Origin: JAFMDF01 sp965222705
GTDB lineage: Bacteria > Bacteroidota > Bacteroidia > Chitinophagales > Saprospiraceae
Direction: 5' to 3'
NCBI GenBank assembly: GCA_965222705.1
Contig: CBDCUO010000057.1
Span: 336,989-400,988, forward strand
DNA length: 64,000 bases
The position numbers and the translations under genes were made by a program. The notes beneath the pieces are model-generated. The model was given only the letters and a program-made list of their open reading frames with translations. It was not told the DNA's origin and made no database searches. Positions 42,042 to 51,351 of the stretch are shown in pieces. Position 1 is the first letter of the stretch; the number at the start of each line of letters is the position of its first letter.

Positions 42042-43514
42042 ATGAAGCGATTGCCATTTTTTGTCCTTTTCACTTTTTCACTTTTCCTGGCTTGTGATAA
42101 AGAAGACAATTTTTTATTGGATAGCTCGGCCGAATTAACCTTTTCGGTGGACACCCTTCGATTTGATACCGTTTTTACCGAATTGGGTTCAGCGACGCGC
42201 ATTTTAAAGGTTTTTAATCCAAATGACCAGCCGGTAAAACTCAATAAGGTTTTTTTGGAAAAAGGGAGTACCTCTTCTTTTAGGATGAATGTAGATGGCT
42301 TTGTTGGCAATGAAATTTTGGAGGTAGAAATCCCTGCTAGGGATAGCATTTACATTTTTGCAGAAGTGACGGTTGATCCAGATAACCCATTGTCTATCAG
42401 TCCTTTTGTGATAGAGGAGTTTTTAGTTGTGGAGCTAAATGGCATCCGACGAAAGATCTTACTTGAAGCATGGGGACAAAATGCCAATTATATCCCAGAT
42501 CGCTTTAGTCAGGGCGGTGGTGCTTTGATAAGCTGCAACATGGGGGATATCGAATTTGATGATCCCAAGCCCTATGTGATTTACGGCGTGCTGTTGGTGG
42601 ATAGTTGTAATTTAAATATTCCGGCAGGGACGGAAATTTACATTCATGGGGGCATTGTCCGTACTGGTATTTTGGGTGAAAACTATAATGATGGCTACAT
42701 TTTCGTATTGCCAAACGGACGATTAAGCATTAAAGGAACTTTGGAGCAACCTGTTATCATTCAGGGGGATCGCTTGGAAGCATCTTTTCAGGAAGTACCG
42801 GGGCAATGGGGGGGCATTTATTTATCCAAAACGAGCCGCGGCAATAAAATAGAACACACAATTATTAAAAACGCGCGCTTCGGAATTATTGTAGATTCTT
42901 CGGCGACCTTGATTATTGAGAATTCGCGGATTTCCAATGCGATTAGTGGCGGTTTGATTGGCATTCACTCCAGAATTGATGCAGAAAATTGCTTATTTGC
43001 CAATAATGGTGGCAATGCCGTCCAATTGGAATACGGTGGCAACTATGACTTCACGTACTGCACCCTAGCAAGTTATGGCGTGGATAATGCCGCTTTGAGA
43101 ATGAGCAATGCCTTGTGTTTAGACCAATTATGCACAGAGGCTAGGTTTAATAATTTGCGTGTGCGTTTTAAAAATTCCATTATTTTTGGTTCTCGTAGTG
43201 ATGAAATAGAAATTTTTAATCCCGAGCAGGCGGCCTTTGATTTTGATTTTGAAAACTGTATCGTGCGGGTAGATGATTTGCTGGAGGAGGATGCGGTGCC
43301 TGATTTTTTTGACCATTGCCAGCCCTGTCAACCGGGGAGAGGCGAATCGGGCATTATTCTTTTTGTTGATCCTGATGAAAATGATTACCAACTCGACTCC
43401 TTATCCATTGCAGATGGTTTTGCAGAGCCGATTTTTAATTTAAATACGGATTTAAAAGGTCTAATGCGGGACGGAAGTATGCCAGATGCTGGATGCTTTG
43501 AACGGATAGAATAG
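42042..43514 (+). CDS. Lipoprotein with right-handed beta-helix
   Basis: 490 residues from ATG 42042 (MKRLPFFVLF). Signal with lipobox FLACDKED, then an immunoglobulin-like region (VDTLRFDTVFTELGSATRILKVFNPND, about 35-150), followed by a parallel beta-helix (GGIYLSKTSRGNKIEHT to FTYCTLASYG) with regular short repeats. Probably exposed at the outer membrane; beta-helices often bind or cut polysaccharide but no catalytic residues can be assigned. Bacteroidota-specific family. An upstream TTG start would be inferior. Confidence 0.85.
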   Translation: MKRLPFFVLFTFSLFLACDKEDNFLLDSSAELTFSVDTLRFDTVFTELGSATRILKVFNPNDQPVKLNKVFLEKGSTSSFRMNVDGFVGNEILEVEIPARDSIYIFAEVTVDPDNPLSISPFVIEEFLVVELNGIRRKILLEAWGQNANYIPDRFSQGGGALISCNMGDIEFDDPKPYVIYGVLLVDSCNLNIPAGTEIYIHGGIVRTGILGENYNDGYIFVLPNGRLSIKGTLEQPVIIQGDRLEASFQEVPGQWGGIYLSKTSRGNKIEHTIIKNARFGIIVDSSATLIIENSRISNAISGGLIGIHSRIDAENCLFANNGGNAVQLEYGGNYDFTYCTLASYGVDNAALRMSNALCLDQLCTEARFNNLRVRFKNSIIFGSRSDEIEIFNPEQAAFDFDFENCIVRVDDLLEEDAVPDFFDHCQPCQPGRGESGIILFVDPDENDYQLDSLSIADGFAEPIFNLNTDLKGLMRDGSMPDAGCFERIE

Positions 43515-43573
43515 AGGCATGGCTGAACATTACTAAGTAGGTTGCCAATCCGTCAAGTAGTGTAAAAACAAAA

Positions 43574-44395
43574 GTGAAATTGAAAACTACCATTAGCATT
43601 CTCGGTTGTGGTTGGTTGGGACTGGCTTTGGGAAAGCAGTTGGTTCGGGAGGGATATATAGTGAAAGGCTCTACTCAAACTGTTCAAAAACTATCCATAT
43701 TACACCAACATAAAATCACTCCTTTTTTAATAGGCGTTCAAAAAAAGATAAAAGGGACTAACTTATCTCAATTTTTTCAAAGCGATATTTTAATTCTCAA
43801 CATTCCGCCTGGTCGAAAGCGGAAAGATGTTGAAAAAGCCTACCCCAAACAAATAGCCGCAATCATTCAGCAAGTAGCAATTCACGGTATTAAAAAGGTT
43901 TTGTTTGCTAGCTCTACCAGCATTTATGGCAATGTCAATAGGATAGTAACGGAGGCAGATGAACCCAAACCGGAAACAAGTACAGGCAAAGCACTAGTGC
44001 GAGCAGAATATCTTTTTATGCAAAATGAAACCTTTGAAACGAGCATTCTTCGCCTTGGCGGCTTGGTAGGTAATGGCCGAGAAGCGGGCCGCTTTTTAGC
44101 GGGCAAAAAAGACTTGAAAAATGGTTTTGCTCCGGTCAATCTGGTGCATCGAGACGATTGCATTGCTATTATTTCCAAAATAATTGCCGACAATTATTGG
44201 GGTCAAATTTTTAATGTTTGTGCGGATGAACATCCGACAAGACACAAATTTTATACCCAACAGGCTCGAAAACAGGGACTTGAACCGCCCACCTTTTTAT
44301 TAGAGGAGGCTTATTTTTTTAAGAAAGTGTCAAACTATAAGGTCAAACAGGCATTGTCTTATGAATTTCTTAACCCTGACCCGATGAAATTTTAA
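43574..44395 (+). CDS. NAD(P)-binding epimerase-like protein (YeeZ type)
   Basis: 273 residues beginning at GTG 43574. Rossmann motif ILGCGWLGLALG (about 8-20) binds NAD(P). KVLFASSTSIYGN resembles the Ser-Tyr region of extended SDRs and LVHRDDCIAII is the usual later motif. It matches the YeeZ/Gly-type NAD-dependent epimerase group; substrate unknown. Follows the beta-helix gene by about 60 bases on the same strand. Confidence 0.85.
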   Translation: MKLKTTISILGCGWLGLALGKQLVREGYIVKGSTQTVQKLSILHQHKITPFLIGVQKKIKGTNLSQFFQSDILILNIPPGRKRKDVEKAYPKQIAAIIQQVAIHGIKKVLFASSTSIYGNVNRIVTEADEPKPETSTGKALVRAEYLFMQNETFETSILRLGGLVGNGREAGRFLAGKKDLKNGFAPVNLVHRDDCIAIISKIIADNYWGQIFNVCADEHPTRHKFYTQQARKQGLEPPTFLLEEAYFFKKVSNYKVKQALSYEFLNPDPMKF

Positions 44396-44475
44396 GATTA
44401 TCCAAAAGTTATGCTTCTCCACTTAAAACCTATATTTTTTTAACTATTTTGTGGGCCTAATTCGCATAAAGTAGC

Positions 44476-45033
44476 ATGCCCGAAAAAGACGCCAACGAAA
44501 TATTAGCTTTGTTAAAAGCAGATGATCCGGCAACCGTAAAGCAATTGTTTTATGAGTTCTATCCTTTTCTTTGCAATACGATTTATCGAATTTTAAAAGA
44601 TAAGGCGATTGCGGAAGACCTGGCGCAAGATACCTTTTTTAAATTTTGGGATAAGCGACAAAGCATTGATATCCAACTTTCATTGAAAGCTTACCTTCGT
44701 CGAATGGCTGTCAATGAGGCCTTGTATTATATTAGAAAAAATAAAAAATTTCAAAAAGATAGGGATATAGAGCTTATTGATTTGGGAGTGGCCACCGAAA
44801 CAGTTGAAGAGCAACTGCTACAACGGGAATTGGAAAGTAAGATTGCCCTGGCGATCCATAGTTTACCGCCTCGTTGTCAAGAAATATTTAGGTTGAGTCG
44901 TTTTGAAGCATTGAGTTATAAGGAAATCGCTGCCAAATTGGATATTTCTATAAAAACAGTAGAAAATCAAATGGGCAAAGCTCTCAAAATATTAAGAGGG
45001 GCTTTGAAAAATTATATGCACTTTTTTCTTTGA
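44476..45033 (+). CDS. ECF-type RNA polymerase sigma factor
   Basis: 185 residues. Region 2 (LFYEFYPFLCNTIYRILKDKAIAEDLAQDTFFKFWDK, about 24-60) and region 4 (LPPRCQEIFRLSRFEALSYKEIAAKLDISIKTVENQM, about 131-167) are intact, as in the Bacteroidetes sigma-70 family group that controls TonB/SusC loci or stress genes. No anti-sigma (FecR) gene is adjacent; the next gene is on the opposite strand, so the regulator appears orphan. Its target promoter cannot be seen. Confidence 0.92.
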   Translation: MPEKDANEILALLKADDPATVKQLFYEFYPFLCNTIYRILKDKAIAEDLAQDTFFKFWDKRQSIDIQLSLKAYLRRMAVNEALYYIRKNKKFQKDRDIELIDLGVATETVEEQLLQRELESKIALAIHSLPPRCQEIFRLSRFEALSYKEIAAKLDISIKTVENQMGKALKILRGALKNYMHFFL

Positions 45034-45048
45034 CTACAAAGAATCAAA
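45022..45048. terminator. Bidirectional terminator between sigma factor and peptidase
   Basis: TTCTTTG (45026-45032) pairs with CAAAGAA (45037-45043) around ACTA. T's precede the stem and A's follow it, so each strand has a T tail after the stem. It overlaps the stop codon of the sigma factor and lies at the end of the convergent peptidase gene. Confidence 0.6.
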
Positions 45049-46678
45049 AAGCTTTCACAACAAAACTTTGGGTGGCCATGCTGCTATTTTTTTGAAGAAC
45101 CAATCTGTAAACCCCCGGTGCCAGACCGGTCAATTCTTCTGTCATAATGGGTTCTGCAAAACGCGGGGGGTTAAAAGATTTCTCTAAAACAATTTGCCCT
45201 AAAGCATTTACAATGGTCAATTGGTGGGGTTCATAATCTTTAGTTTCATATTCCAATGTGATGCCCGCGTCTGTTGGATTAGGGTAAAGGTTAAGAATAG
45301 CCAGCTTTTCCCCCCTACGAGTGCCACAATAAGCTTGTAAGTTAACCATGGCTTTAAAAGCATTCAAGCGTCCCCCTGAAACGGTTCTATCTTTTAGGCC
45401 AGGAATTGGATCTGTTCCTGCCAGCATAATATTTTTTAAGAATAGGGCGGTTTGAGGAGCATTGTTGAAGGCATCATTTAGAAGTTGGCTACAAGGTAGT
45501 GCATACATTAATCCAATCACCCCTGTCACATGGGGAGTTGCAAAAGAAGTGCCTGAGAATAGTCCGAAGTCGCTACCTTTATCGGTCGCTCTGATATCCT
45601 CTCCAGGTGCGCCAATATCAATAGATAATTCACCAAAACCACCATCAATGCTTTTTTCGTCCTCTCGATTGGTAGAAGTGACACCGATAAAATAATCGCT
45701 CTGGCAATTGGTGGGCGTATCGCCAACTGATTCGACATTTACGTCATTATTAGGCCCTGCCCCAACCGAGAGAATACCTACAGAACCCATCACATCGAAC
45801 ATTTGGCAAAGCTCTGTACCCATTCTTAAATCTTCCGGTCGGGTATTATCCCAGCCAAAAGAGTTATTATTCACCACAATAAAAGCACCCCTACTACCCC
45901 TGGTTTCATTGTATTGTTTTCTTAGATTAAACAAATATTCATAGGCTTCAATCACCTCACTGACCAAATCAACACCAGACATAAACAGAATCTTCACTTT
46001 CCAGTTGATACCTGCCATACCGATAGTATTATTGGTGCCAGCACCAATAATGCCACTCACTTGAGTTCCATGGCGGAGAATCGGATGATTATCGGTCAGG
46101 TCATCCAGGTTTAAACCATAATAATCGTCCACATAGCCATTATGGTCGTCATCTTTTCCATTGTCTGGTATTTCCTCATTATTCTTCCAGATATTTTCAA
46201 AAATATCGGGGTGGTCCAATTCAATGCCTTTTTCCAAAACGGCGATGACAATTTCATCTCCATTGACGGTTGTTCCTCCAGTAGTTTCGCTCCAAACTTC
46301 TGGTAATTGTATTCGTTCCAAATTCCACTGTTCTTCAAAAAATTCATCATTTGGATTCGTGTTTCTGTACGCTAAAGGGGCATCGTGGCCAATGTCGAGA
46401 ACTTGTCGATTCTGCTGCAATTCCTTGATAATCAAGTCGCCATTTGTTCGCTTAGGGTCGTATTGCAGGCGATAAATATTTAACACTTTGGAAACCTGCC
46501 GCTCAATTTTAAAATCCAGTCGATTTCGGCTTTTTGTCTGAAACTGCTCTATAAAATCAAAGCCATTGACTTTTGCTTCCAGTCGCACCAATAAAGTGGC
46601 ATCAGAAACAGGTTTTGCTTGCTGGGCAAAGAGGAAAAGCGGAAATAAAAAAGCAATTATTGAAAAAGAATACTTCAT
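45044..46678 (-). CDS. S8 (subtilisin-like) peptidase with T9SS sorting domain, altered active site
   Basis: 544 residues with a signal peptide. The S8 domain spans about 115-450. His203 (RHGTQVSG) and Ser378 (SGTSFATPHV) are normal. The position of the catalytic Asp reads IAVLEKGIELDHPD, so Glu149 stands where D is expected, and the oxyanion AGN motif reads GAGPNN. The protein may be poorly active or have other properties. The last 80 residues (YPNPTDAGITLEYE to QSFVVK) form a T9SS type-A sorting domain, so it is secreted across the outer membrane. Ends at the shared terminator with the sigma factor. Confidence 0.88.
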   Translation of the reverse strand: MKYSFSIIAFLFPLFLFAQQAKPVSDATLLVRLEAKVNGFDFIEQFQTKSRNRLDFKIERQVSKVLNIYRLQYDPKRTNGDLIIKELQQNRQVLDIGHDAPLAYRNTNPNDEFFEEQWNLERIQLPEVWSETTGGTTVNGDEIVIAVLEKGIELDHPDIFENIWKNNEEIPDNGKDDDHNGYVDDYYGLNLDDLTDNHPILRHGTQVSGIIGAGTNNTIGMAGINWKVKILFMSGVDLVSEVIEAYEYLFNLRKQYNETRGSRGAFIVVNNNSFGWDNTRPEDLRMGTELCQMFDVMGSVGILSVGAGPNNDVNVESVGDTPTNCQSDYFIGVTSTNREDEKSIDGGFGELSIDIGAPGEDIRATDKGSDFGLFSGTSFATPHVTGVIGLMYALPCSQLLNDAFNNAPQTALFLKNIMLAGTDPIPGLKDRTVSGGRLNAFKAMVNLQAYCGTRRGEKLAILNLYPNPTDAGITLEYETKDYEPHQLTIVNALGQIVLEKSFNPPRFAEPIMTEELTGLAPGVYRLVLQKNSSMATQSFVVKAF

Positions 46679-46920
46679 TTGGGTTATGCTTATATTGATT
46701 GAAGAGGAGAGGGTATAATTGTAAATTACGATTTTTCAGCCTTCCACATCAAGCGGGCGAAAGACTTTTTTGAAAAACTTGTTCCATCAGAATAATATAT
46801 GGATTTAAACGAAAAAAACACAGTAATTATCTTTTTTTTTGGGTAAAAAATTAAAATAGGGTTAGATTAGATACAGATTTTGATTTTAGTTAAATAAGAC
46901 ACATAACCACTTAGTTTAAT

Positions 46921-47136
46921 ATGAGTAAAATAAAATCAATTACTGGAAAGGTTGTTTATCAAAATATTGGGTTGGGTTTTTGGGGTATCGAAGAAATAGG
47001 CGGCTCTAAATGGCTGCCTGTCAATATGCCGGAATCTCTCAAAAAGGAAGGTAAGACCATTAGTGTCAGAGTGAGAGAACTGGAAGAGGAAGTATCCATT
47101 TTTATGTGGGGAACGCCGGTGAGGATCATTGGTTAG
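46921..47136 (+). CDS. Small conserved-looking protein, unknown
   Basis: 71 residues. No signal peptide; contains a WLPVNMPESL stretch and a beta-rich pattern (GKVVYQNIGLGFWGIEE, VSIFMWGTPVRIIG) of a compact single-domain fold. I do not recognise the family. A-rich sequence precedes the ATG. The gap of 128 bases to the haem-binding protein gene does not exclude co-transcription. Confidence 0.6.
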   Translation: MSKIKSITGKVVYQNIGLGFWGIEEIGGSKWLPVNMPESLKKEGKTISVRVRELEEEVSIFMWGTPVRIIG

Positions 47137-47264
47137 ACTCCATAAATTTGTAATAGACCCTAGTGCCTTCCTAACAGTCCTGCTCCTAATCCCTTTATTA
47201 CGGCACTTGCCCGTAAATGATTACCTTTGCAAAATGTTGCCTGTTTGTAAAAATCAGCCTTTCA

Positions 47265-47717
47265 ATGAAAAATAAAAAATCACTTCGTACAGGCTTAATG
47301 ATTGTGCTGGGATTACTGCTATTGATCCAGTTTTTTCAAATTGATAAAACCAAGCCTCCGGTAGATCCTGCAAAAGATTTTATTCAGGTCAGAAATCCGC
47401 CTTCCAAAATTGCTATGCTCTTAAAAAACGCTTGCTATGATTGTCACTCCAACCATACTAAGTATCCTTGGTACACCAATGTTCAACCAATAGCTTGGTG
47501 GATAAAAAGCCATGTCAATAATGGGAGGAGGGAGTTAAATTTTTCAGACTGGGCTACTTATTCTGAAAAAAAACAAGCCCATAAATTGGAGGAATGTTAT
47601 GAAATGGTAGAAGGAACAGAAATGCCGCTATTGTCCTATATGATCGCTCATCGGGAAGCCTGGCTAGATGAGGCTCAACGGGCTGAATTAGTGGAATGGT
47701 TCAAATTGCAAAAATAG
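47265..47717 (+). CDS. Haem-binding domain (cytochrome c-like) protein
   Basis: 150 residues from ATG 47265 (MKNKKSLRTGLM); the in-frame ATG at 47217 is less likely because the hydrophobic segment begins right after this one. N-terminal membrane anchor (10-27), then CYDCHSNHTKYPWYTNVQP, with the covalent haem motif CxxCH, as in the Haem_bd family. The domain is probably periplasmic. Partner in electron transfer or metal handling is unknown. Confidence 0.85.
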   Translation: MKNKKSLRTGLMIVLGLLLLIQFFQIDKTKPPVDPAKDFIQVRNPPSKIAMLLKNACYDCHSNHTKYPWYTNVQPIAWWIKSHVNNGRRELNFSDWATYSEKKQAHKLEECYEMVEGTEMPLLSYMIAHREAWLDEAQRAELVEWFKLQK

Positions 47718-47740
47718 GGCAGTTGTTGGGCTTCATTTTT

Positions 47741-48184
47741 CTATTGATTAGTCCTTGTCCAAGTTTGTGTTTCATAAAAAAAACCTAAATAACCTCTAAC
47801 TTTAAGTTTTCCGTCTTCTATCCACAATTTACCTCTATAAGTCTTTCCTGATTTGGGATCGTACAATTTTCCTGATTTTAAAATTCCTTCCTCATATTTG
47901 AAATCAAAAAAGGTAAGCATCCCCAAAAGGGGGGTATTCCGCTTTTTCTTATCGGGATTTTTGGCGTCCAAAAATGGCTGGCCATTTTCATCCGTTTCGG
48001 GGATGAGTTTTACGACTTTTCCGTGGTATTTTTCTCCGTTCTGGTAAATTTCTACAATGCCGTCTTTATCTTGAGCCAGCCACTTTCCCAAAAAATCATT
48101 TTGGGCATTAGTAAGGATGCTCGAACATAAAAATACCAAACTACTGACTAGTATTTTTTTTTGACTATTCGACAAAAATTGCAT
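47741..48184 (-). CDS. DUF2147 exported protein
   Basis: 147 residues from ATG 48184 (MQFLSNSQKK). Signal peptide ends near LTNAQ. The mature part has the DUF2147 pattern: DFLGKWLAQDKDGIVEIYQ, then KYHGKVVKLIPETDENG and LWIEDGKLKVRGYLG, a beta-barrel lipocalin-like domain of unknown function. Such proteins are common in Gram-negatives and are periplasmic. Convergent with the haem-binding gene. Confidence 0.88.
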   Translation of the reverse strand: MQFLSNSQKKILVSSLVFLCSSILTNAQNDFLGKWLAQDKDGIVEIYQNGEKYHGKVVKLIPETDENGQPFLDAKNPDKKKRNTPLLGMLTFFDFKYEEGILKSGKLYDPKSGKTYRGKLWIEDGKLKVRGYLGFFYETQTWTRTNQ

Positions 48185-48316
48185 GCTAAAACAGTTTTTT
48201 TTTAACGTCATTTCTTATACTCTTGGTTTAGGCAAGCCTTGGTGATTTTCATTCCTTTGATAAATACAACTCCTTAGCCACTCCTTGTCAATAGAGCGAT
48301 AACGGGCAAGTATAGG

Positions 48317-49474
48317 TCAAGGGTTTTCTATCACAAATTTTAAATAATAATAAACCTTTTCGGGCCTATTTGCTGGTTCTTTTTTCAAATCCCGATCAAA
48401 TAAACGGTTCAAATTATTGCCGGCTAAATCTTCTAGCCTAGACGCTATTTTTATTTTATAAATTCCTGATTTCCAGCGGCTTTTAGGCGTAAATAGCCAC
48501 TGTTGATCTTGCTTTTGAAGGTTGATTCCTCCTTTGATTTCCTCTCCTTTTTCATTTAAAATGCTCAGGGATTTCATTGCGAGGGCATGGTCTAGTGCTT
48601 CTTTAAAATCAATGAGTAAGGGTTGTTTTGTGGCTACTTTAGGAGTGGATAATACCCATTCGGAAGGCTTGGGGACAATGCGGTCAGCGCTTGTTACTTC
48701 GAAGGATTGCTCAAAATCCTTTTCTAAAGAATAGCCATTGGCATCTTTCCAGTTTTTAGAAATGTGTAAGGTATAGAAATTGCCTGCCTTTAAAGGGCTC
48801 CCCATTCGTTGATTGGGTCCCAAATCCCTTTTTATCCTGCCCGGATCAAACCAAAGCGTCAGGCGAGTTCGTTCAGCATTCCATAAGAGAGGGTATAGCT
48901 CTAAAAAGGCTTGCTCGACTACTTTTCCAAATTGGTCTTTTAGCTGAATATAAGGATAGGCTGCTCCCTCACTCATGGGGGCAGAAAAATACAGATACAT
49001 TTTTAGGGTGTTTTCCGGGAAGGCGGTCGCATTGGGAAAGACCTTTAGGAGGTTGGAAAGGGTATAATTTCTTTTGGGCTCAGCTTTAAAGGTAAAAGAA
49101 GGCATGCCAGGAAATCTAGCCTGATAGGTCAAATTTTTTGTAAATGAAATAAGCGGGCAAAATAAAAAATTATTGCCTTGTTGTTCCCAAGTGCCGATTA
49201 TGGGCAAGGAAGTAGATTCAGGATGACGAGGAAATAAAAATACTTGTAAATCTTCTGGAACCAGCACATTCTTTTCAGAAAGGGGCGGATTTTCTAGCTG
49301 AACACAGCCACAATCTGGATGGTCTTCGTCGGTAATTATCGAAAAATTTGATGAGTTTTGAGCAGTTAGAATAATAGAATTTAAAACAAAAAAAGCAAAT
49401 ACAAAGAAGCGCAGGAGCTCTACCAGACTCCTGCACTTTTGTTGTATGGAGTAGGATATTTGTTTTGAATCCAC
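48317..49474 (-). CDS. Exported protein with Ig-like (Big_5-type) domains
   Basis: 385 residues with an N-terminal signal/anchor (LLRFFVFAFFVLNSIILTAQ). Two immunoglobulin-like regions around 125-245 and 265-365 carry the bacterial Ig pattern (MYLYFSAPMSEG, GNFYTLHISKNWKDANGYSLEKD, ARLEDLAGNN). Likely on the cell surface; enzymatic role unlikely. A hairpin CAGGAG/CTCCTG within the first codons (about 49408-49432) may come from the coding sequence alone. Next gene upstream on the same strand ends 54 bases away. Confidence 0.75.
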   Translation of the reverse strand: MDSKQISYSIQQKCRSLVELLRFFVFAFFVLNSIILTAQNSSNFSIITDEDHPDCGCVQLENPPLSEKNVLVPEDLQVFLFPRHPESTSLPIIGTWEQQGNNFLFCPLISFTKNLTYQARFPGMPSFTFKAEPKRNYTLSNLLKVFPNATAFPENTLKMYLYFSAPMSEGAAYPYIQLKDQFGKVVEQAFLELYPLLWNAERTRLTLWFDPGRIKRDLGPNQRMGSPLKAGNFYTLHISKNWKDANGYSLEKDFEQSFEVTSADRIVPKPSEWVLSTPKVATKQPLLIDFKEALDHALAMKSLSILNEKGEEIKGGINLQKQDQQWLFTPKSRWKSGIYKIKIASRLEDLAGNNLNRLFDRDLKKEPANRPEKVYYYLKFVIENP

Positions 49475-49528
49475 TTTAATTTTTTCTCTTCTTTGACCGA
49501 TACAATTTTTGCTGGAGCACCATTTTTT

Positions 49529-50644
49529 CTATAACCAGCGGCTTCCTTGCGTCAATAAATCCAGATTGCCATTGCTTTTTCTTTGAAGCATAACAAATTG
49601 ATCATCAGATAGCTTGTCTAGCTGCAATACATTTACAAAAGGCAGATTGATGAAATCGACACCGGCAGTTCCAGACCTTTCGGCAACTTTAGTGGTTAGA
49701 TAATCTTTATAGGTAGCGATTTTGTCAACGGCGATTTTCATAACTGCCCGAGCGGAATTGGCCATTAGAAGGTAGGATTTGCCCTCTTTTTCCATAGCGA
49801 TAATATCCAGTGGCGTATTCCAATTGCCCAATTCGGCGACCGTTTTGCCTTTAATGTGTTGCCCTCCTTTGAGCTGTTTCATGGGAAAAATCACCAGTGG
49901 TGTACAGGTATAACTAGCAATTAGATGGGGCTCGCCTCCGATTTCAAAAGGAAGAAATGTTTTTATAGGTGCGTAGGTTTCGTACTGTCCATGTGCAGCG
50001 TGGTAAATTTCCAATGTGGAATAATTTTGTTCCTTTTTAAAAGGAAAGGGAATCTTGCGAAAAGTAGAAGAAAAGGCTTCATTTGACAAGCCCGTTACCA
50101 ATACATTTCCATTGTAAAAACTCAAATCAGAAATGGACCATATTCTTAAATCTCGGCCTCTTCGGTCTTTGGCATCCATTTTTACCGGATTGGTCAGGGT
50201 AGTTTTTGAATGGTTGACTTTTTTAAGTGGAACATGCTGGAAAGTTGCTCCATCTGTTTTTAATAAAACGGGCGTTCCGCTGCGGTGATGTACGGCAAAA
50301 TAAACCATTTTAGAGTTGGGGTTTACCGCCATATCTTGGATAGTAATTTGGTCAGCAGTAGTCCCTAATAAAGCGGCAATTTGTTCATCTACCTTGTTCA
50401 TTTTAAGCGCTTTGGGAGCATCGGCAATGACATTATCTTTGGTGTCAATAGCTGTCACCATAGCGCTTTTAGAATCACCGATGAATAAAATCCCTTCGGG
50501 GCCAAAAGTCATCGCATTGATGGATTGTACTTCGGGATTGCCCACAACAAAGCCTTCGGTAAGCGGATTTTTATCGTCATTTGCTAATAAATTGGCAGAT
50601 AAGAATAAAACCAAAACAAGCAGGAAAGCATTAATTCTTTTCAT
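49529..50644 (-). CDS. Exported protein of unknown function, propeller-like
   Basis: 371 residues from ATG 50644 (MKRINAFLLVLVLFLSANLLAND), signal peptide. Mature sequence consists of repeated beta-rich blocks (FGPEGILFIGDSKSAMV, NPNSKMVYFAVHHRSG, FYNGNVLVTGLSNEAF), suggestive of a beta-propeller, without catalytic motifs. I recognise no named family. Probably periplasmic. Located between the Ig-like protein and the DinB-like gene. Confidence 0.7.
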   Translation of the reverse strand: MKRINAFLLVLVLFLSANLLANDDKNPLTEGFVVGNPEVQSINAMTFGPEGILFIGDSKSAMVTAIDTKDNVIADAPKALKMNKVDEQIAALLGTTADQITIQDMAVNPNSKMVYFAVHHRSGTPVLLKTDGATFQHVPLKKVNHSKTTLTNPVKMDAKDRRGRDLRIWSISDLSFYNGNVLVTGLSNEAFSSTFRKIPFPFKKEQNYSTLEIYHAAHGQYETYAPIKTFLPFEIGGEPHLIASYTCTPLVIFPMKQLKGGQHIKGKTVAELGNWNTPLDIIAMEKEGKSYLLMANSARAVMKIAVDKIATYKDYLTTKVAERSGTAGVDFINLPFVNVLQLDKLSDDQFVMLQRKSNGNLDLLTQGSRWL

Positions 50645-50774
50645 GGTGTTTATTTTGATTAAGAAATTATAAGTATAGCTATGCTGTGTAAAAATAGCCA
50701 TTATTTTTAAGAAAATTGATACTTTATGCCCTTTGAGTATAGAACAAATTTTCTATATAATGGCATTATAAGGT

Positions 50775-51239
50775 TCACGCAATCAGCCCAAACTGATAAG
50801 CATGCCAACGGCAGTGCTGATAGTTAAATAGCTCTAGTTCTTCCATATTGAACTCCCCCATCATTGGATTGTAACTTTTGAAAGCTGGATTCTCTTCATA
50901 AAGGGCATAAAATTTAGCAATAGCTGCTTCTAAGCCAGCGATAGCTGCTCCTATATTCGCCATGCGCAGTTCCGATAAATCCGCTTTGCTCGCTCCTTTT
51001 TTAGGGCGGTGCTGGAAAACGGCCCCATTTTCGATGAATTTTCTAAAATATAATTGGCTTTTTGTAGGCTCTGCTTCTGGTTCTCCCCTCCTTTTCATGG
51101 TGACTTTTACTACATAAATCAAATGCTCTACCATGTGTTGAGCACTCATTAGACCAAAGTTTGGCTCTTGGTCGCTCGGCAAAGTTTTAAGCATTGTAGG
51201 TAAAGTTTGGGTCATAAAATCCTTGTATTTAGGTTGCAT
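50775..51239 (-). CDS. DinB-superfamily (DUF1569-like) protein
   Basis: 154 residues forming a helical bundle: PNFGLMSAQHMVEHLIYVVKVTMK near the start and FNYQHCRWHAYQFG at the end, placing His residues as in DUF1569 proteins. Role unknown, possibly metal-dependent. The start lies 21 bases from the second copy of the TA-flanked repeat, which stands between it and the HAD gene. Confidence 0.75.
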   Translation of the reverse strand: MQPKYKDFMTQTLPTMLKTLPSDQEPNFGLMSAQHMVEHLIYVVKVTMKRRGEPEAEPTKSQLYFRKFIENGAVFQHRPKKGASKADLSELRMANIGAAIAGLEAAIAKFYALYEENPAFKSYNPMMGEFNMEELELFNYQHCRWHAYQFGLIA

Positions 51240-51259
51240 AGATTTGTTTTTGATTAAAA

Positions 51260-51351
51260 TAGACTTTTAAGAATTTTCATATGGAGCATTTTACAAATTA
51301 CTGATTGGAAGTGGTTTATGTGCGTCCGCACATAAATCCGAATAGGGTCTA
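51260..51351. repeat. TA-flanked short repeat, copy 2 (92 bp)
   Basis: Starts TAGAC and ends GGTCTA (TA at both ends), about 80-85% identical to copy 1 at 13537-13632 by eye. The hairpin is TTTATGTGCG (51315-51324) with CGCACATAAA (51327-51336): the G:C pair of copy 1 has become A:T on both sides. Its right end overlaps the stop codon of the HAD gene (51349-51351). Confidence 0.7.
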
